From assembly GCF_051020985.1 (NCBI RefSeq), contig NW_027475134.1, positions 2,356,001 to 2,420,000 on the forward strand: 64,000 nt of DNA, read 5' to 3'. This document shows positions 35,391 to 48,140 of this stretch, piece by piece (position 1 is the stretch's first letter; every line of letters begins with the position of its first letter). A model generated the notes under the pieces. The model was not told where the DNA came from and searched no databases. It saw only the letters and a list, made by a program, of their open reading frames with translations. Position numbers and translations under genes: made by a program. Source of the stretch: Nomia melanderi. Its lineage: Eukaryota > Arthropoda > Insecta > Hymenoptera > Halictidae.

Positions 35391-37436
35391 TCTGGTGATA
35401 TCTCGGGTGCTGTTACAGATAGCCTAATAACCCAAAGTGCATTGTCTGTAGGAGGCCCTGGAGCATGAATCTGTGCAGAGGGAACGACCTCGGACCACCA
35501 GGGGCCGAGAAAACCACAGTCTCATGGGGTCGGACACTCAGGGTCAGGGAAGAATCCAATATATACCTGGTGATATCTCGGGTGCTATTAGAGATAGCGC
35601 AATAAACCAAAGTGAATTATCTGCAGGAGACCCTGGCGCATGAATCTGTGCAGCGGGAACGACCTCGGACCACCAGGGGTCGAGACAACAACCGTCTCAT
35701 GGGGCCGGACACTCAGGGTCAGGGAAAAATCCAATATATTTCTGGTGATATCTCGGGTGCTATTACAGATAGCGCAATAAATCAGAGTGCATTGTCTGTA
35801 GGAGGCCCTGGCGCATGAATCTGTGCAGCGGGAACGACCTCGGACCACCAGGGGCCGAGAAAACCACCGTCTCATGGGGCCGGACACTCAGGGTCAGGGA
35901 AAAATCCAATATATATCTGGTGATATCTCGGGTGCTATTACAGATAGCGCAATAAATCAGAGTGCATTGTCTGTAGGAGGCCCTGGCGCATGAATCTGTG
36001 TAGCGGGAACGACCTCGGACCACCAGAGGCCGAGAAAACCACAGTCTCATGGGTCCGGACGCTCAGGGTCAGGGGAAAATCCAACATATATCTGGTGATA
36101 TCTCGGGTGCTATTACAGATAGCGCAATAAATCAAAGTGAATTGTCTGTAGGAGGCCCTGGCGCATGAATCTGTGCAGCCGGAACGACCTCGAACCACCA
36201 GGGGCCGCGAAAACCACCGTCTCATGGGGCCGGACATTCAGGGTCAGTGAAAGATCCAATATATATCTGGTGGTATCTCGGGTGCTATTACAGATAGCGT
36301 AATAAATAAATGTGCATTGTCTGTAGGAGGCCCTGGCGCATGAATCTGTGCAGAGGGAACGACCTCGGACCACCAGGGGCCGAGAAAACCACCGTCTCAT
36401 GGGGCCGGACACTCAGGGTCAGGGAAGAATCCATTATATATCTGGTGATATCTCGGGTGCTATTACAGATAGCCCAAGAAATGAAAGTGCATTGTCTGTA
36501 TTTGGACCCGGCGCATGAATCTGTGCAGCGGGAACGACCTCGGATCACCAGGGGCCGAGAAAACCACCGTCTCATGGGGCCGGACACTCAGGGTCAGTGA
36601 AAAATCCAATATATATCTGGTGATATCTCGGGTGCTATTACAGATAGCGCAATAAATCAAAGTGCATTGTCTGTAGGAGACCCTGGCGCATGAATCTCTG
36701 CAGCGGGAACGACCTCGGACCACCAGGGGCCGAGACAACAACCGTCTAATGGGGCCGGACACTCAGGGTCAGGGAAAAATCCAATATATTTCTGGTGATA
36801 TCTCGGGTTATATTACAGATAGAACAATAAATCAAAGTGCATTGTCTGTAGGAGGCCCTGGCGCATGAATCTGTGCAGCGGGAACGACCTCGGACCACCA
36901 GGGGCCGAGAAAACCACCGTCTCATGGGGCCGGACACTCAGGGTCAGGGAAAAATCCAATATATATCTGGTGATATCTCGGGTGCTATTACAGATAGCCC
37001 AAGAAATCAAAGTGCATTGTCTGTATTAGGCCCCGGCGCATGAATCTGTGCAGCGGGAACGACCTCGGACCACCAGGGGCCGAGAAAACCACCGTCTCAT
37101 GGGGCCGGACACTCAGGGTCAGGGAAGAATCCAATATATATCTGGTGATATCTCGGGTGCTATTACAGATAGCGCAATAAATCAAAGTGCATTGTCTGTA
37201 GGAGGCCCTGGCGCATGAATCTGTGCAGCGGGAACGACCTCGGACCACCAGGGGCCGAGAAAACCACAGTCTCATGGGGCCGGACACTCAGGGTCAGGGG
37301 AAAATCCAATATATATCTGGTGATATCTCGGGTGCTATTACAGATAGCGCAATAAACCAAAGTGCATTGACTGTAGGAGGCTCTTGCGAATGAATCTGTA
37401 CCGCAGGAACGACCTCGGACCACCAGTGGCCGAGAA

Positions 37437-37489
37437 AATTACAGATATTCGGAATCCGTCACCCAAGGTCATGTAAAAATCCAGCAAAT
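37437..37489 (+). repeat. Last (rightmost) B-type cassette
   Basis: Counterpart of 32,710-32,762 (offset 4,725). I find no B cassette to its right, so this class stops at the edge of the homogenised 26-37.7 kb zone. Confidence 0.9.
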
Positions 37490-37860
37490 ATCTGGTGATA
37501 TCTCGGGTGCTATTAGAGATAGCGCAATAAACCAAAGTGAATTATCTGCAGGAGGCCCTGGCGCATGAATCTGTGCAACGGGAGCGACCTCGGACCACCA
37601 GGGGCCGAGAAAACCACAGTCTCATGGGGCCGGACACTCAGGGTCAGGGGAAAATCCAATATATATCTGGTGATATCTCGGGTGCTATTAGAGATAGCGC
37701 AATAAATCAAAGTGCATTGTCTGTAGGAGGCCCTGGCGCATGAATCTGTGCAGCGGGAACGACCTCGGAACACCAGAGGCCGAGAAAACCACCGTCTCAT
37801 GGGGCAGGACACTCAGGGTCAGTGACAAATCCAATATATATCTGGTGATATCTCGGGTGC

Positions 37861-38170
37861 TATTAGAGATAGCGCAATAAACCAAAGTGAATTATCTGCA
37901 GGAGGCCCTGGCGCATGAATCTGTGCAACGGGAACGACCTCGGACCACCAGGGGCCGAGAAAACCACAGTCTCATGGGGCCGGATACTCAGGGTCAGGGG
38001 AAAATCCAATATAGATCTGGTGATATCTCGGGTGCTATTACAGATAGCGCAATAAATCATAGTGCATTGTCTGTAGGAGGCCCTGGCGCATGAATCTGGC
38101 CAGCGGGAACGACCTCGGACCACCAGCGGCCGAGAAAACCACCGTCTCATGGGGCCGGACACTCAGGGTC
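37861..38170. repeat. Recurrent two-monomer segment with BglII site, copy 1 of 5
   Basis: An alpha unit with CAACGGGAACG, GGCCGGATACTC and AATATAGATCTGG (BglII), followed by a unit with AATCATAGTGC, CTGGCCAGCGGG, usually CCAGCGGCCGAG, and GGGTCGGGGAAAAA. The same segment is at about 39,086-39,395, 42,586-42,895, 44,161-44,470 and 50,111-50,420. The 44-kb copy has CCAGGGGCCGAGAAAACCGCAG in the second unit, and the 50-kb copy also loses GGGTCGGGG. Fragments of the second unit are near 45,232-45,365 and 50,832-50,965. Confidence 0.88.
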
Positions 38171-38493
38171 GGGGAAAAATCCAATATATATCTGGTGATA
38201 TCTCGGGTGCTATTAGTGATAGGGCAATAAACCAAAGTGAATTGTCTGCAGGAGGCCCTGGCGCATGAATCTGTGCAGCGGGAACGATCTCGGACCATCA
38301 GGGGCCGAGACATCCACCGTCTCATGGGGCCGGACACTCAGGGTCAGGGAAACATCCAATATATATCTGGTGATATCTCGGGTGATATTACAGATAGCGC
38401 AATAAATCAAAGTGCATTGTCTGTAGGAGGCCCTGGCGCATGAATCTGTGCAGCGGGAACGACCTCGGACCACCAGGGGCCGAGAAAACCACA

Positions 38494-39114
38494 GTCTCAT
38501 GGGGCCGGACACTCAGGGTCAGGGGAAAATCCAATATATATCTGGTGATATCTCGTGTGCTATTACAGATAGAGCAATAAATCAAAGTGCATTGTCTGTA
38601 GGAGGCCCTGGAGCATGTATCGGTGCAGCGGGAACGACCTCGGACGACCAGGGGCTGAGAAAACCACAGTCTCATGGGGCCGGACACTCAGGGTCAGGGC
38701 AAAATCCAATATATATCTGGTGATATCTCGGGTGCTATTAGAGATAGCGCAATAAACCAAAGTGCATTATCTGCAGGAGGCCCTGGCGCATGAATCTGTG
38801 CAACGGGAGCGACCTCGGACCACCAGGGGCCGAGAAAACCACAGTCTCATGGGGCCGGACACTCAGGGTCAGGGGAAAATCCAATATATATCTGGTGATA
38901 TCTCGGGTGCTATTAGAGATAGCGCAATAAATCAAAGTGCATTGTCTGCAGGAGGCCCTGGCGCATGAACCTGTGCAGCGGGAACGTTCTCGGACCACCA
39001 GGGGCCGAGAAAACGACCGTCTCATGGGGCCGGACGCTCAGGGTCAGTGAAAAATCCAATATATATCTGGTGATATCTCGGGTGCTATTAGAGATAGCGC
39101 AATAAACCAAAGTG
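38494..39114. repeat. 8-monomer (1,400-bp) spaced duplication, left copy
   Basis: 621 bp that match 39,894-40,514 with only one difference seen (CATGTATCGGTGC versus CATGTATCTGTGC). Shared private features: CTCGTGTGC, GGAGCATGTATC, GGGGCTGAGAAAACC, GTCAGGGCAAAATCC, CAACGGGAGCG and GGAACGTTCTCGG. It is one of the best-matched duplications in the window, so it is probably recent. Confidence 0.9.
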
Positions 39115-39893
39115 AATTATCTGCAGGAGGCCCTCTCGCATGAATCTGTGCAACGGGAACGACCTCGGACCACCAGGGGCCGAGAAAACCACAGTCTCAT
39201 GGGGCCGGATACTCAGGGTCAGGGGAAAATCCAATATAGATCTGGTGATATCTCGGGTGCTATTACAGATAGCGCAATAAATCATAGTGCATTGTCTGTA
39301 GGAGGCCCTGGCGCATGAATCTGGCCAGCGGGAACGACCTCGGACCACCAGCGGCCGAGAAAACCACCGTCTCATGGGGCCGGACACTCAGGGTCGGGGA
39401 AAAATCCAATATATATCTGGTGATATCTCGGGTGCTATTACAGATAGCGCAATAAATCAAAGTGCATTGTCTATAGGAGACCCTGGCGCATGAATCTGTG
39501 CAGCGGGAACAACCTCGGACCACCAGGGGCCGAGAAAACCACAGTCTCATGGGGCCGGACACTCAGGGTCAGGGGAAAATCCAATATATATCTGGTGATA
39601 TCTCGGGTGCTATTAGAGATATCGCAATAAACCATGGTGAATTATCTGCAGGAGGCCCTGGCGCATGAATCTGTGCAACGGGAACGACCTCGGACCACCA
39701 GGGACCGAGAAAACGACAGTCCCAAGGGGCCGGACACTCAGGGTCAGGGGAAAATCCAATATATATCTGGTGATATCTCGGGTGCTATTACAGATAGCGC
39801 AATAAATCAAAGTGCATTGTCTGTAGGAGGCCCTGGCGCATAAATGTGGCCAGCGGGAACGACCTCGGACCATCAGGGGCCGAGAAAACCACC

Positions 39894-40514
39894 GTCTCAT
39901 GGGGCCGGACACTCAGGGTCAGGGGAAAATCCAATATATATCTGGTGATATCTCGTGTGCTATTACAGATAGAGCAATAAATCAAAGTGCATTGTCTGTA
40001 GGAGGCCCTGGAGCATGTATCTGTGCAGCGGGAACGACCTCGGACGACCAGGGGCTGAGAAAACCACAGTCTCATGGGGCCGGACACTCAGGGTCAGGGC
40101 AAAATCCAATATATATCTGGTGATATCTCGGGTGCTATTAGAGATAGCGCAATAAACCAAAGTGCATTATCTGCAGGAGGCCCTGGCGCATGAATCTGTG
40201 CAACGGGAGCGACCTCGGACCACCAGGGGCCGAGAAAACCACAGTCTCATGGGGCCGGACACTCAGGGTCAGGGGAAAATCCAATATATATCTGGTGATA
40301 TCTCGGGTGCTATTAGAGATAGCGCAATAAATCAAAGTGCATTGTCTGCAGGAGGCCCTGGCGCATGAACCTGTGCAGCGGGAACGTTCTCGGACCACCA
40401 GGGGCCGAGAAAACGACCGTCTCATGGGGCCGGACGCTCAGGGTCAGTGAAAAATCCAATATATATCTGGTGATATCTCGGGTGCTATTAGAGATAGCGC
40501 AATAAACCAAAGTG
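39894..40514. repeat. 8-monomer spaced duplication, right copy
   Basis: Counterpart of 38,494-39,114. To its left CCACCGTCTC replaces CCACAGTCTC; to its right GTGCATTATC replaces GTGAATTATC, which sets the boundaries. Confidence 0.9.
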
Positions 40515-42933
40515 CATTATCTGCAGGAGGCCCTGGCGCATGAATCTGTGCAACGGGAGCGACCTCGGACCACCAGGGGCCGAGAAAACCACAGTCTCAT
40601 GGGGCCGGACACTCAGGGTCAGGGGAAAATCCAATATTTATCTGGTGATATCTTGGGTGCTATTACAGATAGCGCAATAAATCAAAGTGCATTGTCTGTA
40701 GGAGGCCCTGGCGCATGAATCTGTGCAGCGGGAACGACCTCGGAACACCAGGGGCCGAGAAAACCACCGTCACATGGGGCAGGACACTCAGGGTCAGTGA
40801 AAAATCCAATATATATATGGTGATATCTCGGGTGCTATTACAGATACCGCAATAAACCAAAGTGAATTATCTGCAGGAGGCCCTGGCGCATGAATCTGTG
40901 CAACGGGAACGACCTCGGACCACCAGGGGCCGAGAAAACCACCGTCTCATGGGGCAGGACACTCAGGGTCAGTGAAAAATCCAATATATATCTGGTGATA
41001 TCTCGGGTGCTATTACAGATAGCGCAATAAATCAAAGTGCACTGTCCGTAGAAGACCCTGGCGCATGAACCTGTGCAGCGGGAACGACCTCGGACCACCA
41101 GGGGCCGAGAAAACGACCGTCTCATGGGGCCGGACGCTCAGGGTCAGTGAAAAATCCAATATATATCTGGTGATATCTCGGGTGCTATTACAGATAGCGC
41201 AATAAATCAAAGTTCATTGTCTGTAGGAGGCCCTGGCGCATGAACCTGTGCAGCGGCAACGACCTCGGACCACCAGGGGCCGAGAAAACCACAGTCTCAT
41301 GGGACCGGACACTCAGGGTCAGGGGAAAATCCAATATATATCTGGAGATATCTCGGGTGGTATTAGAGATAGCGCAATAAACCAAAGTGAATTATCTGCA
41401 GGAGGCCCTGGCGCATGAATCTGTGCATCGGGAACGACCTCGGATCACCAGGGGCCGAGAAAACCACCGTCTCATGGGGCCGGACACTCAGGGTCAGTGA
41501 AAAATCCAATATATATCTGGTGATATCTCGGGTGCTATTACAGATAGCGCAATAAATCAAAGTGCATTGTCTGTAGGAGGCCCTGGCGCATGAATCTGTG
41601 CAGCGGGAACGACCTCGGACCACCAGGGGCCGAGAAAACCACAGTCTCATGGGGCCGGACACTCAGGGTCAGGGGAAAATCCAATATATATCTGGTGATA
41701 TCTCGGGTGCTATCAGAGATAGCGCAATAAACCAAAGTGAATTATCTGCAGGAGGCCCTGGCGCATGAATCTGTGCAGCGGGAACGACCTCGGACCACCA
41801 GGGGCCGAGAAAACGACCGTCTCATGGGGCCGGACACTCAGGGTCAGTGAAAAATCCAATATATATCTGGTGATATCTCGGGTGCTCTTACAGATAGCGC
41901 AATAAATCAAAGTGCATTGTCTGTAGGAGGCCCTGGCGCATGAATCTATGCAGCGGGAACGACCTCGGACCACCAGGGGCCGAGAGATCCACAGTCTCAT
42001 TGGGCCGGACACTCAGTGTCAGGGGAAAATCCAGTATATATCTCTTGATATCTCGGGTGCTATTAGAGATAGCGCAATAAACCAAAGTCAATTATCTGCA
42101 GGAGGCCCTGGCGCATGTATCTGTGCAGCGGGAACGTCCTCGGACCTCCAGGGGCTGAGACAACCACCGTCACATGGGGCCGGACACTCAGGGTCAGGGT
42201 AAAATCCAATATATATCTGGTGATATCTCGGGTGCTATTAGATATAGCGCAATAAATCAAAGTGCATTGTCTGTCGGAGGCCCTGGCGCATGAATCTGTG
42301 CAGCGGGAACGACCTCGGAACACCAGGGGCCGAGAAAACCACCGTCTCATGGGGCAGGACACTCAGGGTCAGTGAAAAATCCAATATATATCTGGTGATA
42401 TCTCGGGTGCTATTACAGATAGCGCAATAAATCAAAGTGCATTGTCTGTAGGAGACGCTGGCGCATGAACCTGTGCAGCGGGAACGTTCTCGGACCACCA
42501 GGGGCCGAGAAAACGACCGTCTCATCGGGCCGGACGCTCAGGGTCAGTGAAAAATACAATATATATCTGGTGATATCTCGGGTGCTATTAGAGATAGCGC
42601 AATAAACCGAAGTGAATTATCTGCAGGAGGCCCTGGCGCATGAGTCTGTGCAACGGGAACGACCTCGGACCACCAGGGGCCGAGAAAACCACAGTCTCAT
42701 GGGGCCGGATACTCAGGGTCAGGGGAAAATCCAATATAGATCTGGTGATATCACGGGTGCTATTACAGATAGCGCAATAAATCATAGTGCATTGTCTGTA
42801 GGAGGCCCTGGCGCATGAATCTGGCCAGCGGGAACGACCTCGGACCACCAGCGGCCGAGAAAACCACCGTCTCATGGGGCCGGACACTCAGGGTCGGGGA
42901 AAAATCCAATATACATCTGGTGATATCTCGGGT
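40515..42933. repeat. Ordinary monomers between duplicated blocks
   Basis: About 14 mostly near-consensus monomers, alpha and beta mixed. Local oddities are TATATATGG (40,814), GATACCGCAATAAACC (40,844), GAGAGATCCACAG (41,982), ATATCTCTTGATATC (42,036) and AAATACAATATATATC (42,551). The third copy of the two-monomer BglII segment lies at 42,586-42,895. No genes. Confidence 0.75.
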
Positions 42934-45900
42934 GCTATTAGAGATAGCGCAATAAAACAAAGTGAATTGTCTGCAGGAGGCCCTGGCGCATGAATGTGTG
43001 CAGCGGGAACGACCTCGGACCACCAGGGGCCGAGAAAACCGCAGTCTCATGGGGCCGGACACTCAGGGTCAGGGGAAAATCCAATATATATCTGGTGATA
43101 TCTCGGGTGCTATTACAGATAGAGCAATAAATCAAAGTGCATTGTCTGTACGAGGCCCTGGCGCATGAATCTGTGCAGCGGGAACGACCTAGGACCACCA
43201 GGGGCCGAGAAAACTACAGTCTCATGGTGCCGCACACTCAGGGTCAGGGGAAAATCCAATATATATCTGGTGATATCTCGGGTGCTATTAGAGATAGCGC
43301 AATAAACCAAGGTGAATTATCTGCAGGAGGCCCTGGCGCATGAATCTGTGCAACGGGAACGACCCCGGACCACCAGGGGCCGAGAAAACGACAGTCTCAA
43401 GGGGCCGGACACTCAGGGTCAGGGGAAAATCCAATATATATCTGGTGATATCTCGGGTGCTATTACAGATAGCGCAATAAATCAAAGTGCATTGTCTGTA
43501 GGAGGCCCTGGCGCATGAATCTGTGCAGCGGGAACGACCTCGGACCACCAGGGGCCGAGAAAACCACAGTCTCATGGGGCCGGACACTCAGGGTCAGGGG
43601 AAAATCCAATATATATCTGGTGATATCTCGGGTGCTATTACAGATAGAGCAATAAATCAAAGTGCATTGTCTGTAGGAGGCCCTGGCGCATGAATCTGTG
43701 CAGCGGGAACAACCTCGGACCACCAGGGGCCGAGAAAACCGCAGTCTCATGGGGCCGGACACTCAGGGTCAGGGAAAAATCCAATATATATCTGGTGATA
43801 TCTCGGGCGCTATTAGAGATAGCGCAATAAATCAAAGTGCATTGTCTGTAGGAAGCCCAGGCGCATGAATCTGTGCAGCGGGAACGACCTCGGAACACCA
43901 GGGGCCGAGAAAACCACCGTCTCATGGGGCAGGACACTCAGGGTCAGTGAAAAATCCAATATATATGTGGTGATATCTCGGGTGCTATTACAGATAGCGC
44001 AATAAATCAAAGTGCATTGTCTGTAGGAGACGCTGGCGCATGAACCTGTTCAGCGGGAACGTTCTCGGACCACCAGGGGCCGAGAAAACGACCGTCTCAT
44101 GGGGCCGGACGCTCAGGGTCAGTGAAAAATCCAATATATATCTGGTGATATCTCGGGTGCTATTAGAGATAGCGCAATAAACCAAAGTGAATTATCTGCA
44201 GGAGGCCCTGGCGCATGAATCTGTGCAACGGGAACGACCTCGGACCACCAGGGGCCGAGAAAACCACAGTCTCATGGGGCCGGATACTCAGGGTCAGGGG
44301 AAAATCCAATATAGATCTGGTGATATCTCGGGTGCTATTACAGATAGCGCAATAAATCATAGTGCATTGTCTGTAGGAGGCCCTGGCGCATGAATCTGGC
44401 CAGCGGGAACGACCTCGGACCACCAGGGGCCGAGAAAACCGCAGTCTCATGGGGCCGGACACTCAGGGTCGGGGAAAAATCCAATATATATCTGGTGATA
44501 TCTCGGGTGCTATTAGAGATAGCGCAATAAACCAAAGTGAATTGTCTGCAGGAGGCCCTGGCGCATGAATCTGTGCAGCGGGAACGATCTCGGACCATCA
44601 GGGGCCGAGACATCCACCGTCTCATGGGGCCGGACACTCAGGGTCAGGGAAAAATCCAATATATATCTGGTGATATCTCGGGTGCTATTACAGATAGCGC
44701 AATAAATCAAAGTGCATTGTCTGTAGGAGACCCTGGCGCATGAATCTGTGCAGCGGGAACGACCTCGGACCACCAGGGGCCGAGAAAACCGCAGTCTCAT
44801 GGGGCCGGACACTCAGGGTCAGGGAAAAATCCAATATATATCTGTTGATATCTCGGGCGCTATTAGAGATAGCGCAATAAACCAAAGTGAATTATCTGCA
44901 GGAGGCCCTTGCGCATGAATCTGTGCAGCGGGAACGACCTCGGACCACCAGGTGCCGAGAAAACCACCGTCTCATGGGGCCGGACACTCAGGGTCAGGGA
45001 AAAATCCAATATATATCTGGTGATATCTCGGGTGCTATTAGAGATAGCCCAATAAACCAAAGTGAGTTATCTGCAGGAGGCCCTGGCGCCTGAAGCTGTG
45101 CAGCGGGAACGACCTCGGACCACCAGGGGCCGAGGAAAGCACCGTCTCGAGGGGGCCGGACACTCTGGGCCAGGGAAAAATCCAATATATATGTGGTGAT
45201 ATCTCGGGTGCTATTACAGATAACGCAATAAATCATAGTGCATTGTCTGTAGGAGGCCCTGGCGCATGAATCTGGCCAGCGGGAACGACCTCGGACCACC
45301 AGCGGCCGAGAAAACCACCGTCTCATGGGGCCGGACACTCAGGGTCGGGGAAAAATCCAATATACATCTGGTGATATCTCGGGTGCTATTAGAGATAGCG
45401 CAATAAAACAAAGTGAATTGTCTGCAGGAGGCCCTGGCGCATGAATGTGTGCAGCGGGAACGACCTCGGACCACCAGGGGCCGAGAAAACCGCAGTCTCA
45501 TGGGGCCGGACACTCAGGGTCAGGGGAAAATCCAATATATATCTGGTGATATCTCGGGTGCTATTACAGATAGAGCAATAAATCAAAGTGCATTGTCTGT
45601 AGGAGGCCCTGGCGCATGAATCTGTGCAGCGTGAACGACCTCGGACCACCAGGGGCCGAGAAAACCACAGTCTCATGGGGCCGGACACTCAGGGTCAGGG
45701 GAAAATCCAATATATCTCTGGTTATATCTCGGGTGCTATTACAGATAGCGCAATAAATCAAAGTGCATTGTCTGTAGGAGGCCCTGGCGCATGAATCTGT
45801 GCAGCGGGAACGACCTCGGACCACCAGGGGCCGAGAAAACCACAGTCTCATGGGGCCGGACACTCAGGGTCAGGGGAAAATCCAATATATATCTGGTGAT

Positions 45901-48140
45901 ATCTCGGGTGCTATTACAGATAGCGCAATAAATCAAAGTGCATTGTCTGTAGGAGGCCCTGGCGCATGAATCTGTGCAGCGGGAACGACCTCGGACCACC
46001 AGGGGCCGAGAAAACCACAGTCTCATGGGGCCGGACACTCAGGGTCAGTGAAAAATCCAATATATATCGGTTGATATCTCGGGCGCTATTAGAGATAGCG
46101 CAATAAACCAAAGTGAATTATCTGCAGGAGGCCCTGGCGCATGAATCTGTGCAGCGGGAACGACCTCGGACCACCAGGGGCCGAGAAAACCACCGTCTCA
46201 TGGGGCCGGACACTCAGGGTCAGGGAAAAATGCAATATATATCTGGTGATATCTCGGGTGCTATTACAGATAGCGCAATAAATCAAATTGCATTGTCTGT
46301 AGGAGGCCCTGGCGCATAAATGTGGACAGCGGGAACAACCTCGGACCATCAGGGGCCGAGAAAACCACCGTCTCATGGGGCCGGACACTCAGGGTCAGGG
46401 GAAAATCCAATATTTATCTGGTGATATCTCTGGTGCTATTACAGATAGCGCAATAAATCAAAGTGCATTGTCTGTAGGAGGCCCTGGCGCATAAATGTGG
46501 CCAGCGGGAACGACCTCGGACCATCAGGGGCCGAGAAAACCACCGTCTCATGGGGACGGACACTCAGGGTCAGGGGAAAATCCAATATTTATCTGGTGAT
46601 ATCTTGGGTGCTATTACAGATAGCGCAATAAATCAAAGTGCATTGTCTGTAGGAGGCCCTGGCGCATGAATCTGTGCAACGGTAACGACCTCGGACCACC
46701 AGGGGTCGAAAAAACAACAGTCTCATGGGGCCGGACACTCAGGGTCAGGGAAAAATCCAATATATATCTGGTGATATCTCGGGTGCTATTACAGATAGCG
46801 CAATAAATCAAAGTGCATTGTCTGTAGGAGGCCCTGGCGCACGAATCTGTGCAGCGGGAACGACCTCGGACCACCAGGGGCCGAGTAAACCACAGTCTCA
46901 TGGGGCGGACACTCAGGGTCAGGGGAAAATCCAATATATATCTGGTGATATCTCGGGTGCTATTAAAGATAGCGCAATAAGCCAAAGGGAATTATCTGCA
47001 GGAGGCCCTGGCGCATGCATCTGTGCAGCGGGAACGTCCTAGGACCACCAGGGGCCGAGAAAACCACCGTCTCATGGGGCCGGACACTCAGGGTAAGGGA
47101 AAAATCCAATATACATCTGGTGATATCTCGGGTGCTATTCGAGATAGCGCAATAAACGAAAGTGAATTATCTGCAGGAGGCCCTGGCGCATTAATCTGTG
47201 CAGCGGGAACGACCGCGGACCACCAGGGGCCGAGAAAACCACCGTCTCATGGGGCCGGACACTCAGGGTCAGGGAAAAATCCAATATATATCTGGTGATA
47301 TCTCGGGTGCTATTAGAGATAGCGCAATAAACCAAGGTGAGTCATCTGCAGGAGGCCCTGGCGCCTGAAGCTGTGCAGCGCGAACGACCTCGGACCACCA
47401 GGGGCCGAGAAAACCACCGTCTCATGGGGCCGGACACTCTGGGTCAGCGAAAAATCCAATATATATGTGGTGATACCTCAGGTGCTATTACAGATAGCGC
47501 AATAAATCAAAGTGCATTGTCTGTAGGAGGCCCTGGCGCATGAATCTGTGCAGCGGGAACAACCTCGGACCACCAGGGGCCGATAAAACTACAGTCTCAT
47601 GCGGCCGGACACTCAGGGTCTGGGGAAAATCCAATATATATCTGGTGATATCTCCGGTCCTATTACAGATAGCGAAATAAATCAAAGTGCATTGTCTGTA
47701 GGAGGCCCTGGCGCATGAATCTGTGCAGCGGGAACGACCTCGGACCACCAGAGGCCGAGGAAACCACAGTCTCATGGGGCCGGACACTCAGGGTCAGGGC
47801 AAAATCCAATATATATCTGGTGATATCTCGGGTGCTATTAGAGATAGCGCAATAAACCATAGTGAATTATCTGCAGGAGGCCCTGGCGCATGAATGTGTG
47901 CAGCGGGAACGACCTCGGACCACCAGGGGCCGAGAAAACCGCAGTCTCATGGGGCCGGACACTCAGGGTCAGGGAAAAATCCAATATATATCTGTTGATA
48001 TCTCGGGCGCTATTAGAGATAGCGCAATAAACCAAAGTGAATTATCTGCAGGAGGACCTGGCGCATGAAGCTGTGCAGCGGGAACGACCTCGGACCACCA
48101 GGGGCCGAGGAAAGCACCGTCTCGAGGGGGCCGGACACTC
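42934..48140. repeat. Large segmental duplication C, left copy
   Basis: Matches 49,059-55,140. The offset is 6,125 bp at 42,934-43,350, 5,950 at about 43,520-44,480, 5,600 at about 44,820-46,430, and 7,000 at about 46,650-48,140. All steps are whole monomers: the left copy has one and then two extra monomers, and the right copy has eight extra near 52,030-53,650. Private shared variants include CTGTACGAGGCCC, ATGGTGCCGCACAC, GTCTCGAGGGGGCCGG (a 1-bp insertion) and GCGCCTGAAGCTGTGC. Confidence 0.88.

Larger units (their letters stand above)
32926..37690. repeat. Super-repeat, copy 2 (27 monomers)
   Basis: Second copy of 27,851-32,965. The offset is 5,075 bp up to about 34,900, then 4,900, then 4,725 from about 35,800, because two whole monomers are missing. 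One is lost between CTGTAGGAGG near 34,925 and CTCAGGCGAATG (counterparts about 29,845 and 30,020). The other removes an x-type unit near 35,760. Both losses are exactly one monomer. Shared rare variants include CCCGGTGCATG, CAAGAAATC, TTAGGCCCC, CCGCGAAAACC, TTTGGACCCGGCG and TCTCTGCAGCGGG. Confidence 0.9.

Noticed and set aside
17667..37490. CENP-B box in the B cassette (ATTCGGAATCCGTCACCC)
   Set aside because: The established core is NTTCGNNNNANNCGGGN. The B sequence has TTCG but lacks the required A and the CGGG. The ordinary monomer has CTCGGG and GCGGGA but no TTCG at the right distance.
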